Shown: positions 1 to 10,700 of the stretch, in pieces
Position numbering within the stretch: position 1 is the first letter of the stretch
Layout of the letters: each line of letters begins with the position of its first letter
Origin: Eutreptiella sp. 'Long Island Sound 2002'
Taxonomy: Eukaryota; Euglenozoa; Euglenophyceae; Eutreptiales; Eutreptiaceae
Length of the DNA: 64,000 nt
Reading direction: 5' to 3'
Assembly (NCBI GenBank): GCA_964036045.1
Contig: OZ038385.1
Location: 23,342,353 to 23,406,352 of the forward strand
Translations under genes and position numbers: made by a program
The notes under the pieces: generated by a model
What the model was told of the DNA's origin: nothing
Databases searched by the model: none
Seen by the model: the letters and a program-made list of their open reading frames with translations, nothing else

Positions 1-98
1 CACAAACGGCTGACAGTTACTTGCCAGGCCCCCCCTAAAGGCAATGCCACGACCCGCACCCCCCAACCCTGCCAATAGAGCAGGCGGGGCCTCCTGTC

Positions 99-1514
99 TC
101 ATCCATGAAGTGCTGTGCTCTCAGGGCCATACACAACAAACGCAATGACCGCCTTCAGCATCTCCGGGGCAAGTCTCGCCAGTGCACACCCCTTGGCCTG
201 TCTGCTGCCCAGGCACAGCATTGTCACGCGGGCCCGATTCAGAGCAGTGGACACCTGGCTCAGCAGCGCCAGCGCCACCTCCTCCTGCACCGTGATGACG
301 TGATGCCGGATGACCATGACCGACCCCTCCATGTCTGCCGTACCACACTCCAGAACAGCCTCGCCCCAGGCGCTGGGGGGCACCTGCCAGCCCTCCCCAC
401 CGTACTGTCCGAAGAGGTAGTCCTCCAACGGCATCTCATCCACGTCCTGCATCATGTATTGGTGGCCTTCGGGCACCAGGAGGACCTGGGAAATGGGGAA
501 GTTTACGAGCATATCCAAGGCAGTGACCACGGTCACGCCTGGGAGCAGCGCAGACATGCAGCGTTGGAACGCCTGCAGCACATCCTCGGCCCTGCGGGGC
601 CCCGCCGCACTGGACGGCAGCACCAGATCTGAGCACAGCATGTCGTACATCGCCGACAAGAGGCTGTGCATGCCCATGAGGCGCATGGGAACCTGCGGGT
701 CGCGAATCACCACTTGGGCGGCCCCGGCCTGCAGCTGCTCCAGCTGTGCCACACACATCTCGAGCCCCGCCAGCGGCCCATGCACAATGATGTGGCAGTA
801 GGGGGACCGCCCGGCGACGCACGAGATTTCGCACTGCGTCTGCCGCTCCAGCACCGTTTTTCGCGATTCGGCCTCGGGGATTAGGCACTGCAAGCCGCGC
901 CAGGCCCGCACAGACCACCCACCGCCTGAATGCCGAGCCCACACGCCGTCGTCAGAGAACTCAAACACGGTCACAACATCGCCATCGTGCAGAGAGCCCA
1001 CCACGTTGCTGGTCCCGTTGGGGTGCGTGGGTTCGCTGTGGATAGAGTGTAGAAGCCCCTGCTGCGAGTGTACACGATACCGCCCATCAACAGCCTCTGA
1101 AAGGAGGCGACTGAGCTGAATTACGGAGTGCAGGGGTACGGGGCTCCAGTCCAGGGTGCGGAACTTGCAAAAGTGCAGCCCATGGCACGCAGGTTCCACC
1201 CAATGACAGAGGAGCAGGACATGGGACACCACCTTCGCAGTGATGCTCGCACATCCGTCCCGCAAAGTCTTACAGCGGGTTACCGTCACCAACTGCCCTA
1301 GGTCCCACAACTTCCCAACGTAGTTGGTGAAATTGGGCAAGTACACAAACTGCTTGTGACAGCCCATGATCCGGTGGATCATGAGGCGGTAGCGGGGCTC
1401 AAAGAAGTGGAGTGACAGGGAGTCACCCACTTGGCTCCACTGATTGTAGAAGAAGATGGGGCGCACACAGTCATTGCAAGGTTGCATCACCACATCAGAG
1501 ACATGGGTGTCCAT
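99..1514 (-). CDS. LON substrate-binding-domain protein with SH3-like segment
   Basis: Uninterrupted 471-codon frame from an ATG at 1514 to TGA at 99–101. Residues about 18–125 read as the N-terminal (PUA-like) domain of Lon proteases: 'LHFFEPRYRLMI' at residues 35–46 matches the family signature around the conserved FEPRYR, followed by a β-rich stretch. No AAA+ or Ser/Lys protease domain follows, so this is a stand-alone LON-domain protein, a type whose members are usually assumed to bind substrates or act as adaptors. Residues about 145–208 (…VVGSLHDGDVVTVFE… to …GGGWSVRAW) resemble a bacterial-type SH3 domain. The rest (about 215–471) is unrecognised. No signal peptide or membrane segment is seen, suggesting a soluble protein. 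No intron is needed. The LON call is fairly secure; the SH3-like call is weaker; the substrate is unknown. Confidence 0.78.
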   Translation of the reverse strand: MDTHVSDVVMQPCNDCVRPIFFYNQWSQVGDSLSLHFFEPRYRLMIHRIMGCHKQFVYLPNFTNYVGKLWDLGQLVTVTRCKTLRDGCASITAKVVSHVLLLCHWVEPACHGLHFCKFRTLDWSPVPLHSVIQLSRLLSEAVDGRYRVHSQQGLLHSIHSEPTHPNGTSNVVGSLHDGDVVTVFEFSDDGVWARHSGGGWSVRAWRGLQCLIPEAESRKTVLERQTQCEISCVAGRSPYCHIIVHGPLAGLEMCVAQLEQLQAGAAQVVIRDPQVPMRLMGMHSLLSAMYDMLCSDLVLPSSAAGPRRAEDVLQAFQRCMSALLPGVTVVTALDMLVNFPISQVLLVPEGHQYMMQDVDEMPLEDYLFGQYGGEGWQVPPSAWGEAVLECGTADMEGSVMVIRHHVITVQEEVALALLSQVSTALNRARVTMLCLGSRQAKGCALARLAPEMLKAVIAFVVYGPESTALHG

Positions 1515-3285
1515 GACAGAGGCGCGATTGAAACCTCTGCAGGGCCAGCAAACACAGTTCTGGATAACAGTCTTCTAACCAAATGGACAAAGGACAGTGG
1601 TGGATGCATGAATGGCAACTCACCCCAGACCATGTTCACCGACAAGCACATGCACGCTGCCCAGCAGGCCGGTACCCCAAAGCAAAGACCAAGCGGCCTC
1701 AGTAATGTCCCGCACTGCCCGCAAATTTGGCTGAAGGCTTTTTTGAGTGACGGGGGAGGGGACTGCGGGCCCCACCCACCCACTTTTTGGCCCCCACCCA
1801 CAGCCCACAGCCGGGGATGGGGGGGGGGGGGGGATGCAATTCACCAATTCACTCGAGTTCCAGCCAGAGGTGTCGAATGAGGGTAATGGTGGGCACTGGG
1901 GAGTGTGACATTGTCGGAAATGTGTTTTGGAAATCAATATTGTGTTCTGCCCCACCCCCCCGAAATTGAGAAAGACTCCCAAAGAGCCCTTGCTGTATAA
2001 ACATGTTTGAGGATGTGTTGTCCCAGGAGGAATCCCGTCTGATATGTGAATACACTGCGCTAAAACTTCTTCCAGCTGCAGCAATGGTACATTTGTGACC
2101 CATTTCTGACATGTTGTTTGCAGCGCTACAGGCCCATTCCGCCAAGAGAGACCCCTAGCGAAGGAACTACCAAAGCCCTTCAAATATGCGGGGCACCATG
2201 ATTTCCAGAAACGCCTTTGAAATTTCAGCCAAATACTATTGAAAGCCAGCGAGTCCCTCATGGACCAATTATCGGATGAAGGGCTTAAAAAGTGCTGCCC
2301 CATATTTCGCTAATGTGGGGGCAATGCCAAGGGACGGAGGGTACTCAACACACTCCTCCACATCCTATACCGGGACGACACTCCATCCCAGTGCTCCACC
2401 AAGCCTTTGGCTGTGGCAATCGGCTGTGTCAAACTCAACCCATGCATCTCGACGCTCTCGCTGATGTTTGCCCGTTTGCAGTCAGTGTACAGGTCTTAAA
2501 TCCAATGCCAATGTTTTAGAAAACAAAAAATCGATCTGGCTCCCAGGCTTCCACTACTGCCTCCTGTGTGACGTCTGAGAACATAGGCATCCTACGTATC
2601 CAGGAGCCACATGTTTTTGATACAGAGCATCGTAATTGTATCACAGCCAAGTTTTAACAGTTTGGGTATTCGTTCAGGGCTTCAGTCCATGTGGGTGGTG
2701 GCGGGGGAGGGGGGTTGCACTGGTGTGGAAACCGGGACAGTGGGGCTTTCAGGATATTCATTTTGAAGGACAAAGGTTTCTGAAGGCCATGCTTTCGTGT
2801 GGAGGACACAGGGTCCAAGTGTGTGCGGCACGTTTTCACCACCAATACCGCCTCAAGGAGCGACAGTGGCAGTCATTGTCGTGTCACCAGGAGGGCGACA
2901 ATGTTGTTTTGTTGGTAGGCCAGAACTGAAACAGTGGATTGAGGTCGGGATGCCTCCTCCCCTCCATCATTTGAGCATCCTGAGGTGCTCAGGGTACGGG
3001 AGCAAGAGAATGGGGTTTTATCACCGCTTTATGGTTTGAGTTACAGAGAAAAGTGGTGTGTATGGACCACACATTACCCAGGAAATGCCCGGATACTCGT
3101 GTTTTGTCGATCCGCGGGAGACCCAGAGAGTCCATGGTCCCATCATTGAAATACCAAAAATGGAGCCCTTGGGGAGTGACTCTTTGGGCAAAGACGCATT
3201 GTTCCCAGAAAGAACAAAGTCATGTGGCAGCCAGCCTCTTTTCTGCAAAGGGGGACTGATTGGTGGGATGCGGCGCTGTGTGTTG
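1515..3285. other. Intergenic, no supported gene
   Basis: Only low-quality frames occur here. A 15-nt G run lies near 1818–1833. No promoter element, RNA gene or repeat family was recognised. Confidence 0.4.
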
Positions 3286-3744
3286 TCAAGGCGGCATCGC
3301 TACGCTCCCATGCGGCGTCAGGTAGGCTGTCTCAAACAAAGGAGCTGAAAATCTTGTCCCTCTTACAAAAACCTTCGCCGACATCAGTTCCAGATTCCAC
3401 TTTGGCGCTTCATGGCTCCCATCTGCGGTCCCATGCAGTGGCACAGTCAGACAGCGTGGGCACTCAGATTTTGGGGAAACTGAAGGGTGCCTTCGCATGT
3501 GAGGGCTGCAATCACACAGATGCCTACAACAGGTGCCATTGGAGGATGAAGCCGAATCCTCATCTGCCCGAGCTCGCTTCAGAACCTTCAGTTGCGAACG
3601 GACCACAGTGTCCAGACCCATGGCCTGCAACATTTCTGCGACCGTCATCAAGCCCTTGCAGGGAAGTAGTCCCAGTCTCCCTGGCGGCGAGGGGCGGCAG
3701 TCTTCTCTTTTCAGGAAGTGCACTGCTGCGAAGGAAATAACCAA
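3286..3744 (-). CDS. Exon-like frame, unknown protein (possibly part of a gene)
   Basis: A minus-strand frame of about 150 codons. It begins with TTG, not ATG, but just inside its upstream end is a convincing splice acceptor (pyrimidine-rich, ending TTCGCAG before 3725), so the real exon probably starts there. The stretch 'GLMTVAEMLQAMGLDTVV' looks protein-like and is followed by a basic and Ser/acidic segment (RARADEDSASSS). No family was recognised and neither neighbouring exon was located. The region could equally be a gene relic. Confidence 0.2.
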   Translation of the reverse strand: MVISFAAVHFLKREDCRPSPPGRLGLLPCKGLMTVAEMLQAMGLDTVVRSQLKVLKRARADEDSASSSNGTCCRHLCDCSPHMRRHPSVSPKSECPRCLTVPLHGTADGSHEAPKWNLELMSAKVFVRGTRFSAPLFETAYLTPHGSVAMPP

Positions 3745-4017
3745 GAGGGGGTCGCGGCCCCTTGCCCCCCTTTTTTGTTGATGTTCGATGTGTCCATGTT
3801 CTGGGGGGTTCCCAACATCATGACCCCTCAGTCGTGTGTCGGCATTTCAGTTCTTGGAGGCAACAAGATTCCGGTCCATCTCACAAAGGAGGGTTGGGAA
3901 ATCTTTCACGTGAAATTAATGAGGTGACGGAGGCCATTGCCATTTCGTTTGAGAAGAGTGTTCGGCTGAAATTGCGCGCCTTGTTACACAAGGCACAAAT
4001 CGGGCTCGGTACGGGCC

Positions 4018-4310
4018 TCGTTAGCGCCAAACCACCCTCCCCCACCTGTGCGCCTTGTTAGCACCAACCCCCCCTCCCCCTGCGCCTCGGCAGCACCAAA
4101 CCCCGAAAAAAAAATTTGCCCCCGACCCCCCCTTTTTTCCCCATTGGGCCGTCTAGTGCATCCCCCCCCCCCCCCCCACGTGTGCCTCAGCAGCGCCAAA
4201 CAGCCCCCGCGCGTCTCGGCAGCGCCACGCGTCGAAAAAAAAAATGCCCCCCCCTCCCCTTTTTCCCCCTGCTGAGCCGTCTAGTGCATCCCCCCCCCTC
4301 CCAAATCGGC
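4018..4310. repeat. C-rich tandem repeat, about 125-bp unit
   Basis: Two long units share 'GCCGTCTAGTGCATCCCCCC' (near 4149 and 4276) and the order 'cgcctcggcagcgcca', then an A run, then CCCC-rich spacer. The short motif 'gcgcctcgttagcgccaac' recurs several times here and again at 5640–5765. The poly-C and poly-A runs make every frame here meaningless. Confidence 0.7.
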
Positions 4311-4844
4311 AGACCAAGGCAGGTGCCCGAACAGGAGGATGGGGCATACACAAGTAGAGAGAAGAAGTGCTGCCTGTTCTGGTAGTGCCCACCCTGCAGC
4401 ATGATATAAAGTTAAAGTATGACTGAACCAAAACTGTAAATCCACAGCAAAAGGATGACACGTTGCACAAACAAGCAGTGGCTACCGAAAGGCAAGCCGG
4501 CAAGCCCTCACGGTGTACAATGGTTGCGGAAAAGAGATTTGTGTTCTGCGGCAAATATACGAAATAACGCGAGCCAATGACACATGCCGTGGGGCTAGTG
4601 GGGCCGTGAATTTTATGTGTGACGAGCACTGGCATGGAAAGCCCCGATATGCAAGTATAGCGGCAGAAAAACGCACATGCGCGGTATTGTATGTGAACAA
4701 GACAAGCGGATGACCAATGCATGAAACCAAACAGGCCAAGCCCCACCCTACAAACCCAACCAGCGGGAGGGTGCTCTAGATGGCGAGATGAAAGCAGAAA
4801 TCACCGCTTGCATTTGATGAATTCACTACACAGCGGGAGGGCTT

Positions 4845-4911
4845 GACACGGGGGCCAGCCCCCGCAACCCCCTTCAACAACATGACTCCTGTGTTGGCTA
4901 CATACCGCCTT
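4845..4911. repeat. Direct repeat, copy 1 of 2
   Basis: The stretch 'ccagcccccgcaaccccctt', then 'caacaacatgactcctg' and 'ggctacat', is repeated at 5482–5543 with few changes. The two copies bracket the 16-bp and 55-bp tandem arrays, so the block probably grew by duplication. Confidence 0.7.
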
Positions 4912-4985
4912 CTGTGCGCACCACCTTGTGTGCGCACCGCCTTGTGCATGCACCGCCTTGTGTATGCACCATGTTATGTGTGCAC
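4906..4985. repeat. 16-bp minisatellite, 5 units
   Basis: Five consecutive 16-bp units of consensus 'CGCCTTGTGTGTGCAC' with one to four changes each, ending exactly at 4985. No coding frame uses it convincingly. Confidence 0.8.
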
Positions 4986-5317
4986 CGCCAACCCTGGTAC
5001 GCACGCAACAAATCATTGGCTTGGGTAGAGCGTAAGTTTTAGGTACATGTGTGAATTTGTTGTGCATACATGCCTCGTGGCTACCACCATCCACACACTC
5101 TCTGCTACGTGGTTTCCTGCCGTTCACCGCAAACACGCGGCTACCGGGACATCGTCTGCTAGTGGGTTCCACACGCCAATTCGACCGACTCACCGCAAAA
5201 CTGGGACCGGGCTTTGCAGAGTGTTTTCCCGCAACAGGATTGTTCGAGAGAGTATGGATAGTGAGTAAACCACTTGGCTGTGCCAACAAATTCACACCAG
5301 AAAAAACACTTCCCCAA

Positions 5318-5640
5318 GTTGTTCAACGTGCAACCAGCGACATTTATTTAGTGCCCCGCTTTGCGAATCAGGCGTTCTTCAACTTGCAACCAACGACATT
5401 TATATAGTGCCCCGTCTTGCGAATCTGGTGTTGTTCAACGTGCAACTGCCAACCCTTCCCACGCTACGGCTTGCTACGCTCAATGCCGGGGCCGGCCCCC
5501 GCACCCCCCTTCAATAACATGACTCCTGCGGTGGCTACATGGCGTTGTTCAACATGCAACCAACGACATTCGTATGGCGTCCTGTCTTCGAATCTGGCGG
5601 TGTTCAACGTGCAACCAACGACATCTACATAGCGCCCCCC
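5318..5640. repeat. Degenerate 55/56-bp tandem repeat
   Basis: Units start near 5318, 5374, 5429, 5543 and 5599. Each carries 'GTTCAACGTGCAACCAACGA' or a close variant, usually followed by 'catttatatagtgccccg'. The third unit is interrupted by the 5482–5543 direct repeat. A C-rich tail (5640–5765) with 'gcctcgttagcgccaac' motifs follows. Confidence 0.75.
5482..5543. repeat. Direct repeat, copy 2 of 2
   Basis: Second copy of the 4845–4911 sequence ('ggcccccgcacccccct', 'caataacatgactcctg', 'ggctacat'), inserted within the 55-bp array. Confidence 0.7.
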
Positions 5641-5769
5641 CCCCTCCCACGCGCCTCGTCGGCGCCCAACCCCTTTGCGCCACCCCCCCCCCTCCCTGCG
5701 CGCCTCATTAGCGCCAACCCCCCCCCCCCCCCCCCGTGCGCCTCGTTAGCGTCAACCCCCGGTCAAACT

Positions 5770-6353
5770 TTGCAAAAATAGCATTTTGGATCATTTGCGC
5801 TGGTCGGTGGGGCAAATTCAAATTGCAACTTGGCGGATAATTGCTAAGGATGTTTACCCCCTATTGAACGGGTCTCCCATACTTAGGCACTGCCTGCATA
5901 TGCAGCAAATCCCCCCAGAACGCGAACCCACTCAAAAGCACCAACCATGTCATCCAAAGGCGCAAGTGGTGGACATGGATCCGATCCACCTACGAATGGA
6001 GAAGAGTTGAATACACACTCACCACATCATGCAAGAAGAGGCAAACAACGATCAGCAAATAGTCCAGAGCAGCACCAGGGAGCACCAGAATGTGAGTACA
6101 CGCATTGGAAATCCAGATGACGAATACACAGTCCACTGATTTCACAGCCTGAGATTGCGTGGGGTTGCTAGTTCTGGAGTGCACATCTTGGGGCGCATGG
6201 CGCGCGCTGTGGGGTGCACGCTGTCCATTGTCCAGGCACAGGAAAAGCACAGCAACGGGGGTGTCTGTACTCAGACAAGCCGGTGCTTATGCGCAGTGGA
6301 CACGCGGAGCGTGCGCGCACGGCATCCATGGGCTGTGGCTGCACATCCAGGCA

Positions 6354-6355
<2 letters not shown>
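5770..6355. other. Intergenic, nothing recognised
   Basis: Unique-looking sequence with only short chance frames. No RNA gene or regulatory element was identified. Confidence 0.4.

Positions 6356-6390
<35 letters not shown>
6356..6390. repeat. (AT)n microsatellite
   Basis: An uninterrupted alternating T/A run of about 35 nt. Confidence 0.97.
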
Positions 6391-6396
<6 letters not shown>

Positions 6397-6420
6397 TGCC
6401 ATATGCATTATATAGATATA

Positions 6421-6490
6421 TATGTATGTACGTATGTATGTATGTATGTATGTTTGTATGTATGTATGTATGTATGGATGGGTGGATGTA
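6421..6490. repeat. (GTAT)n microsatellite
   Basis: About 17 tetranucleotide units with a few substitutions, trailing into GGAT/GGTG variants. The apparent Tyr/Ile/Cys-rich peptides here are translation of the repeat, not genes. Confidence 0.95.
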
Positions 6491-7728
6491 TATATGACAT
6501 TGCAATGCATTGCCCCGGGGCCGTCCTGAACAAATGGCATGTGCACACACCCCCACATGGCCCCATGGGGAACGAGGCCCAACGAATTGCTTTACCTCAC
6601 GTCCTACTGTCTGCCAATGGCGAAGCCCTGTGTTACTGTTGTCTGCGTGTTGCAGAAATGTTGTACGGGCCGCAGGGTTTGGCTTTAGTGAGGCATGTGA
6701 AACGAAGCTGGCATTTGAATGGCAATTCTCTGATTTAGTTTGGTCCGTTCCGACACGCGCCTTGCGACCGAAAACGTGCACTTTGGTATTGCAGTGTTTT
6801 GCGACCCACCTCGAATTGTGTCCCTAGGCACAGCAGACGTACGGGAGGTCAGCGGATCTCCTTTGACACATTACTTCAGCTTGAATCTTTCTTTAAGGAG
6901 TTCTCAGGAATTCCTAGAGTGCGTGTCAGCGGTTCACAGCGGGTATTAAAACTTACGAAGAAAACATCGGCGTACTGCTACGAGACAACAATACTACGAT
7001 GATGTGTTTATTGCACAAGGTACAAGAGCAGCAACTCATACGGATATCTAGGAGACAGCACTTGGCGCTCATGGAAGAGAAAAAGACGGATGATACTGAG
7101 CCATACGCTAATGCCAAAAACAAAAGAATCTAGAACACTGTGAAATAATAAGAAGGCAAAATAGAGGAAATTTAAAGCAATAAAACAACTCACGAAAAAT
7201 CACGAGATTTCACGAATTTTGATTGAAAAGGGTTCTCAGACATCCAAAGAAATCAAATTCAGTGAGTGCAGTTCCTCTGACGGGGGGCCTATGTCTGCAT
7301 ATATACTGCCCTGGCTTCGCAAACCCCACCCTGACACAAGACTATGGGAGATAGTGCACCGAGGGCAGCCCCGCTGCCCTCCCCCCAACTCCCCACCCCA
7401 GGTAAGCCAAGGTTCCAAACCAGTACAGTCCGTCCGCTCCCTGGCCGTTCTGCGCACCCGCGGGCCTGGCGCCCAGACTCAAAGGAGAGTGGGTACCCAG
7501 AGAGCCCCATGACCCGGACATGGAATGTGAACGTTGAGGTGGCTGCACAACACCGTCGCCTGCAGCGGCCGCACAACACCGTCACCCGCAACTCCGCGCA
7601 ACTATCTCCAACGCCTGGAGTCAATGGAATGGGCGACCACGTGCAGGATCTCGATGACAGAGAAACGCCTTAACAGCACCAAACTCACTCCACAGCGCAC
7701 AGGGCAATCGGCCCTCAATTCGTGCAGA
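6491..7728. other. Intergenic downstream of the ABCC gene, nothing recognised
   Basis: This lies past the 3' end of the minus-strand ABCC gene, so its low-coordinate side would hold the 3' UTR and polyadenylation site. No clear signal could be chosen. No gene is supported here. Confidence 0.35.
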
Positions 7729-10700
7729 CTATCCAGCCTCTTGACATGCCGCCTCCACCAGAGACTTGAACATGGAATCCGCCTGGAGCAGCACCCGGGG
7801 GCTGTCGTACTCCTGAACCTCCCCATCCGCCAGCACCAGCACCTTGTCGTAATCCAGGATCGTGGCGATACGGTGCGCGACAGTGATCACGGTGCGCCGC
7901 GTGAACGCCGTGCGGATGAGGTGCTGGATCGCGTGGTCCGTGGCCGGGTCCACGGAGGCGGTCGCCTCGTCCATGCAGAGGATGCGTGTCTCCTTCAGGA
8001 ACGTGCGCGCCAGGCAGAACAGCTGCCGCTGCCCCGCGCTGAAGTTCCCGCCGTTCTCGAGGACAGGGTCGTCCAGCGCGCGCACGGCGTCCGCCAGCTG
8101 CGCCACGCGCAGCGCCTCCCAGAGCCGTGCGTCCGGGACGTCGCCCGCCGGGTCGAGGTTGTACCGCACGGTGCCAGCGAACAGCACCGGGTCCTGCGGG
8201 ATCACCGCCATGCGGGCCCGCAGCTCCCGCAGGGGGACCGCCCGCGTGTCCACTCCGTCAATGACGATGCTGCCGCCGTTCAGCGGCAGCAGCCGGAACA
8301 GCGCCAGCAGGAGCGAGCTCTTGCCGCTGCCCGTGCGGCCGCAGACGCCGACCCGCTCGCCCCCGGCGATGCGGACGGAGACGGACCGGAGCACCAGCGG
8401 CAGCCCGGGCCGGTACGCGCACCGGAGGTTCTTGACGGCGATGTTCCCGGTCCGGGGCCACTCTGGGTCAAGCGGGACCGGGGGGGGCGCCGTCGCGTGC
8501 TCGGGGGCGGGGGCCTCGCCCTCGAGGTGCGCGTAGTGCGCGATGCGCTCCACGCTGCTCATCTGCATCTCCGCGTCCGCGACGGTGCGGATCCACCAAC
8601 TGACGAACTGGACGTACGACAGTGCGTACGTCAGCGACAGGCCCGCGAGCCCCGGGGACAGCGTCCGGGCCCGCAGGATGCAGGCGAAGGCCGTGCTGGA
8701 GACCACCAGCGCCCCCAGGACGTCGAGCCGCAGCGCGAGCCACCGGTCGGCGCTGACGAGGGTCATGTGCGCCACGACGTTGCGGTCGATGAGCTCCATG
8801 TTCCGCCGGAGGGCGCGCGCGCCGGCCCCGTAGGCGCGGAGGGTGGCCAGCCCGCCCAGGGACTCGGAGAGGTGGGCGAAGATCGGGGACTTGGAGATGT
8901 TGTCCAGGCGCTGCAGCTCCCGTGCCGTGCAGCGGAACACGTTCTGCGTGAGGACGTACAGCCCGACCACTGGGACCACAATGAGGGCGAGCGGGGGGCT
9001 AATGACCATGAGCGTGACGAGGGAGACGGCGAGGCTGATGGCCACCTGATGTGGAACAACGGAGACTGTGCGTCGTGTGCGTGTCAAGCGTTGAACAGAT
9101 GGCAGTGGGCACGAGGGAACGCGCACCGGAGCCCCCCTCGCGCTCCACCCCCTCGACCGAAATCGGCCCGAATACCAGAGTAGAGCACGAAAGAGGGCGG
9201 GGGCGAGGCACAGGGCAGCAGGGTAACGCATCACAACAAACGGGGGCGAGGCCACAGTGCACACCAAGAGCGCCCCGCGTGACGAGCGGGGTGTGGCCCT
9301 TCGCCGCCGGGGGCCCGGCATTGCCTGAGGGGAACAAGGTTGTCGGGTGCCTGGGGCGTGCATTTCATATGACATGGCCGGCCGATCAGTAGAGGTGTTG
9401 GGGACACCATCCCTTCATCCCTCCCTCCCTCCCTCCCTCCCTCCCTCCCTCCCTCCCTCCCTCCCTCCCTCCCTCCCTCCCTCCCTCCCTCCCTCCCTCC
9501 GTGTCCGAGGTGGTGCAGGGGCAGGGGCAGGGGCTGAGGCATGGGCATTGCCCTTGCCACTGTCCCTCACACACCTCCCCGTGCGCTGGGGGGAGGTGTG
9601 TGAGGGACAGTGGCAAGGGCAATGGTAGGTGCGTGTAGGGGCTGAGGTCAAGAAATTGAGAGGGGCAGAGCCAAGGGCAGTGAAGGGGGCGGCGGCAAGA
9701 GAGGGGATGGAGTCTGGGTAGCCCGGCGTCCCCAGAGCAGGCGCTTGGGTGGGGTCCCCGGGTGGAGCCGGGAGCACAGCGTGGCCTAGGCACCGCCCCA
9801 GGGCCTAGGGTGCTAGGAAAGGTCCGCCCAGCTGGGAACGGCCACCCCAGATAAATGTTCGACATGGCGGGGCGCGGTCGCGGATTAGGGCGTGCCTTCA
9901 TCAGGGCGGGGGCGAGGGGGCAGCCTGTCCATCGAGAGCTGTGGGCACGACCGCAGCAAGCACCGGGGGCGCTCGGCGCAACAGGCGGGGCGGGGCCCAT
10001 CGCCACCGGGGGCCAGCAACGCCTGAGGGACAGGTGGGGGAGGCCTGTCGAGGACCTAAGGGCGTGCATTTCACATGGCATGGCCGGCCGATGTGCAGTG
10101 TCGTCGGGATCGCCATCGTGCGTCACCCCAGGCGTTCTGGGAGCCTTAACATCGGCCCCTAAATCCAAATCCAGTCCCCCCCCAACCCCCCATACCTCCC
10201 CACCTACCCCCGCCCCCTACCATAGGTACCATGGGGCAGTTCATGCCCCTTCGGCGCTCTGCGCGTCACGGGTGCTCCGCGCCCGAGCGGTTGCACAGGT
10301 AAACGATGTGAACGACCCGCTTTAGGGAAGGGGGCTGAATATTGTCACTTCACGTCTACAACATGCCAACAGTGTCTACAATTGGCAGACCGCGTCTACT
10401 TGTGGCAGACAGTGTCTACAAACTACAGACTGCCTTGGTGTGGTGCACGGGTAAACAGTGTTCGCAGCCCATTTTTTGGAAGGGGGTCTTCGGCCCCCTT
10501 CCTTAGTATTGTCAATTCGCGTCTGCAAAATGCCAACAGTGTCTGCAATTAGCAGCTGCTTGTAGCAGACAGTGTCTACGGACTACACACCACCTTGGTA
10601 TGATGCACGGGTAAACGCCACCTACGTGCCCCCCCTAACCCCCCTTACCCCCTTGCCTTCCTCTGCGTGGACTCGACGCAGAGAAGTGAAACAGGGCAAG

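Noticed and set aside
6155-6781. Tyr/Ile/Cys-rich peptides on both strands
   Set aside because: Translations of (AT)n and (GTAT)n microsatellites.
7534-9183. 549-codon plus-strand frame
   Set aside because: Exact antisense of ABCC exon 2 in GC-rich DNA; composition (Arg/His/Gln/Asp-rich) is not protein-like and the minus strand has clear NBD2 motifs.
9231-9628. 'GREG' or 'PSLP' repeat peptides
   Set aside because: Translations of the (CCCT)n tract inside the ABCC intron.
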